Source: Trichoplusia ni (taxonomy: Eukaryota > Arthropoda > Insecta > Lepidoptera > Noctuidae). Taken from it: 64,000 nucleotides of DNA. The stretch is from positions 9,145,895-9,209,894 of the forward strand of contig NC_039481.1 in NCBI RefSeq assembly GCF_003590095.1, written 5' to 3'. Both the position numbers and the translations under genes were made by a program. The notes under the pieces were generated by a model that saw nothing but the letters and a program-made list of their open reading frames with translations, had not been told where the DNA came from and ran no database searches. This document shows positions 59,724-64,000 of the stretch, in pieces. The first letter of the stretch is position 1; the number at the start of each line of letters is the position of its first letter.

Positions 59724-62700
59724 GTAAGTGATATGCATACTCAAATTTTATTACATATTATTTCTTATTATAAGTTTAGGTGTGGTTCATGTTTTTTTAA
59801 ATGTGCAAGTCAGACATATTATTATACCACATAAAAAAGCATGATCATAAAATTTCAATATTCAAAATACATTATAAAATCAATTACTGAAATATTACAC
59901 AATTATATAAAACACACACATCATAATTTCTATTCAAAACAACTACCCCATTAACACAATATTTTACCAACCAAACATTATTCATGGGATCTTTCCTTTT
60001 TAAGCCATTTCAGTAAACATTTGTCACTCTTATTAGTCTAAAGACTTGGTATATTCTCCTATAATGATATCAGAGTGTAAACAAGAAGACTGACACTTTT
60101 TACATTACCAGTTTACAGAGTGATAAGAGCTGATAACATGTAGGTAACTTCAAATGTTGTGAACTAGAAAGTTGACTTAATTATGTTTACTGATTACTTA
60201 CCTTTTAAACTGGAATTGAATTTTCTTTTAAGGAAATTGCTGTTTTTAACCTACTCTTTGTTAGCAATTTTTGTTATAATCTACACTTTGTCTGCATGTT
60301 TTTAATATAACAATTGATGTACCGATAAGGTGTTCAATGAAGCTAGGTGTAACTTTGAGACATAATTTTTAGTCTAGTATTAAATATTATATTTTTAAAA
60401 TGTAATTACATGACATTTCATTTGAACTAAAATACCTGTGTATCTCTTAAGGATCTGTCCATTTTCATATAATGGTTAACTTATTTATTACATAATCTTC
60501 TCATATTATATTTATGTGTAAATAATTCTGTGCTTTGTCTACTAAGTAAATTTACTAATAGAAAGTGTTATACATTTTATTACCTTTCATTCTCAACCTT
60601 ATATTTTTAAATTTCAGAATGTTGATAACTAGTATCTATGGTAAAAACATTAAGTCATAAATTATGCCCCTTCCCTAAATGATAAACCAGTAACATAATT
60701 GTTATCTATGTTTTATAAGTTTTAATTACCAGTACTGATGAAAGAATGCTTTAACACAGATAATCATATAGTTTATAGTTGTAGTAATGATGATAAATAC
60801 TGTATTATTTTACAGACATTAAAATGTTTTTAAATTATTAAAGATAGTCACATGATGATGAATGATAAATGTAAATAAGTAATATTTTTTTAAGTGATAT
60901 AATTATGCTGATCTATTTGCCCATGTAATTCAAGAATTTAATATTCTATTACACACTCACACTTAAAATAATGTTATTAGAAAAACAGCTTAAATATATT
61001 GAAGCTTAAGTACTTCATTACAAGGTATAATTTTGAAAAAAAAAAACTGATGGAAACATACTCTAGGTGATTAAATAAACATAAATGTTAAGTTCTAATT
61101 ATTTTCAATTTGATGTAGTTTTAATTGAAATTCTTGAGTATGCTAACATTGACTGAAGTTTATTTCAATAATAGTGGTTTTAAAATGACATCACTCACCC
61201 AGATTAGTCAGCAAACACTTCTAAGTAATTGGTTTTGAATAGATCTTAGTTTCAACTCTCATACAAATATTGTCCAAAGCAATCTTCAATTGAATAAATG
61301 TACACTTTCTTAAAGTATGTAGGCCGAAATATAAGACAGTAAAATAAAGTATTATTGTTTAGCCACGCTTTTTTATCGGGATCGCCCGACTAGTTTCTGA
61401 CTCATCCAGAGTCCTTAATAATGAGCTGACGGGAGTCGAAAGTTGTTATAATAATATGCTTAAGACAGTCTGTCGACACTTAATCAAAATTTTAAGACTG
61501 AAGTAATTTTGCATGGTCGTATTCTAAGTTGGTTTACAAATTCTTTGTGCATTCTTTTCACATATTATATCAGCATGACCTGCGTAAATAAATCGCAAAA
61601 GTTAAGTTTTTTTGCGTCTATAATGTGTTAAGTAATCGTGATACTAACTTTAGTGTAATCGTGGCGAGGTCTAACGTGACTTATGTTAGTAAAGTACCAG
61701 TGGCTCAGGTGCATTGGACGTCCATTTAGGCAGTTCCATTTGTACAGGACCATTTATCGTACTTCATTTGTCACACGCTGAACCCAAACTTGCGCAGTTG
61801 ACCAAGTAGATCGGACCGATGCGCTGATTGAAAATGCTTGTGTTACTTTTTTGTTCACCTTGCTAACGTTTGAATACTAATTAATGCCATCGAAAGATCA
61901 ACTGACTATTTTATCAATCAATTTAGTCAATGTTTAAACTGTGACGCATTGTAAAAAAAACTATTGCGTGTCACAATAGGAAATTACAAATACGATAAAT
62001 GCCTTAAGTTGCAACAATATTTTAAAGTATGTAATAATAGTGTAAAATGTTATTAGACACTTACGCAGATATTTCCGCGCAGGTCAGTCACGTGACCTCT
62101 AGTATAAAAACAACTATACTGTCGATACTATATTTATCTTACCTTGTAGGATTAAATCCAATTAATAGACACTATTATTATTGACGCCGTATCATGAGAA
62201 TCCACTTATTTACTAGATAAGTGTCTGTCTGTTGTTCTAGTAAAACTTGTTAGCAATTCTCATTTCACTTGACATGGTCTTCGTTTTTTTTTTTATGTCC
62301 GTAAAGGACCGACAGTTTATCCCAAAAGGCCTTGATAATAGCCCTTGCCAAAATCTTGCGAGTAAGAACTAGAGGCGCCAATGAAAACCCACAAACATAA
62401 AAAAATAAACTCAAGAACGCCCCTTCATCCCATTCTTTATCATGAGATATAACTTTAATATCCAGAAACCTGAATACTCTTTCTATAGAATTATTACGGT
62501 TTTCTGTTTACGAGTAAACTTGAGAACCGTAATAATTTTTTGATGTTTCCCCAAAAAGCTGCGGTAACAATAACAATCCATTATTACATTACAACGTACC
62601 TACGATAACTTTTTCTGTCACGAGAACGTAAATATGATCTTTAAATTTTCAACAACGTGTCCAATATCAAGGGATTATTGTGCGAATAACGTCAATTTGC

Positions 62701-64000
62701 TGGCTCGTTGTCTATGATCACAGTAATAAACATTGATATTTTATTACGAGTAAAATATTATACGACTGGCTCCAAGGTGTGATTCGTGTTCAGCGTAACA
62801 TTTCACGCTTAACGATGTGGTCTCATCAACTAGATATGAATTGAATAAGTAATCGTCCTTCGGTGCTCAAGTCAGTTGCCTAGTTCATATTTTATGGCCT
62901 GAATGATATAAACTAGTCTCGGATTTCAGTTTACGGGGAGATCATCAAATCAAATAGTATGCATGGAAAATAATAATATTGAAACTATGTCAACGCCTCA
63001 ATGTCTAAAATTGAAAGAATGGTCCGATCGTACTTGTGTGGTGCCAAAATTGCAGTCAAAACTACATTTTGAGACCTGGTTACGACAAATCTCTATCCAA
63101 TCTCCGAAAGTGCTAAGTCCACTAACAAAAGTCGCTACTGATCTAAGTAAAATATCGCGACTGAAAAGTATCTCGAGTGAAATGGCAATCGCTTTTACGA
63201 TATATTTTCGTTTGTCATTTTATGTTACGTAGTCGTTTCTTGGCTCCGTGTATTAAAGGAGATGAATGAGCTCGTAGAGCGTAGGAAGGATACTCGATAT
63301 AGTACTCGATAGCGGGTAAGTGCCCGCACACTGCTCCTGCACTGTAGCAAGCTTTCAGCTGGCTTGCGTACCCTCGATTGAACCTTCCCCGAGCATTGAC
63401 CTTTGGGTCCGAATCGCAAAGATATTTGAAGTCACAGTGCTCATTCACTTAAAATTGATTCAATTGAGTTTTATATCACAACGTTTTTCTCAGATCTTTC
63501 GAATTTTGTTTGAATACGAACGGCTATCCTACTGTTTGAAGAAAAGGAAAATATGCCTGATGTGATATGTCAAGAATGTTCCTTATTCATATGAATGTGC
63601 TTTGTCAGTTCATAGATCGATGGGTTGCTACGAGCTATAGTTTGTATATTGTAACATAGTTGTTTATCCTTCATTGTACGCAGTACATGTATGTGTCATG
63701 CGGTTGAAGAGCTATCACAGCCAGGGACCAACTCTAATCCGCCGCGTTGTATCTAACAAACATTAGATACTACATGTAAACATATTCACTTCAAGATTTA
63801 TGGTCTTCAGTTGCAATTTCCTATGCATTTTAAATAGTCAATTTTATTTGCGCAATTCCAGTCAATATTTAATGCCTTCTCTCAGGAAGCTCGCATACAT
63901 CATTTATTAATTAGGGAAGTTTGCGAAGTATACGGAACTTAAGCTTTTGCTGCGCTTTTATCATGAAGCAAAAAGTCTACTTGGACCAATTTTAAATAGC
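59724..64000. other. First intron of the plus-strand gene, to the window end
   Basis: The lower 1.6 kb is AT-rich and featureless. A short interspersed repeat piece lies at 61370-61440 (TTATCGGGATCGCCCGACTA then GTTTC). A poly-T stretch followed by a possible transposon fragment is at 62285-62420. An 89-codon frame at 62963-63232 is discussed in the findings. Confidence 0.4.

Noticed and set aside
63215..63448. 77-codon minus-strand frame
   Set aside because: No homology-like features; a second overlapping frame in another phase is equally open, suggesting chance.
1..64000. CRISPR arrays, operons or bacterial-type systems
   Set aside because: The genes are intron-containing and eukaryotic; no regularly spaced direct repeats were seen.

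Overview
The window is nuclear DNA from an insect, most likely a moth or butterfly. Coding exons are GC-richer than the AT-rich introns and spacers. Every multi-exon gene uses GT-AG introns. Many short interspersed fragments look like common lepidopteran repeats: tRNA-derived SINEs, (CAT)n-tailed retroposon ends, helitron-like degenerate copies and MITE-like elements. Order and species cannot be fixed from the sequence alone. I assembled gene models by hand from splice signals and phase continuity; introns have no transcript support.

Layout: 1-1.9 kb, a MITE-like element and a small THAP-domain gene on the minus strand. 3.1-3.6 kb, the first exons of a second THAP gene (minus). 4.0-9.0 kb, a complete 12-exon PWP1 gene (plus). 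9.0-12.7 kb, a gene-poor stretch. 12.7-23.8 kb, a complete 9-exon cytosolic aspartate aminotransferase gene, GOT1 (minus). 24.5-25.5 kb, two divergently transcribed intronless paralogues of a small one-helix protein resembling complex I subunit NDUFA3. 27.4-36.0 kb, a complete 18-exon replication factor C large subunit gene, RFC1 (minus). 37.0-38.8 kb, an intronless 593-residue type I membrane protein that I do not recognise (minus). 42.6-58.2 kb, a complete 18-exon ATP9/Neo1-type P4-ATPase (minus). 58.9-64 kb, the 5' end of a plus-strand gene with a short first coding exon and a long first intron running off the window.

The genes are mostly housekeeping: ribosome biogenesis (PWP1), amino acid and malate-aspartate metabolism (GOT1), respiration (the small pair), DNA replication clamp loading (RFC1) and endosomal/Golgi lipid asymmetry (ATP9). 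They share no evident pathway, so this looks like ordinary gene neighbourhood rather than a functional cluster.

I found no clearly new biological system. The items most worth checking are the unrecognised intronless membrane protein, a Thr-to-Ile change in the DGET motif of the ATP9 protein, a perfect 24-bp-arm hairpin in an ATP9 intron, the divergent small-gene pair, and an upstream ORF whose stop overlaps the main start codon of the last gene.
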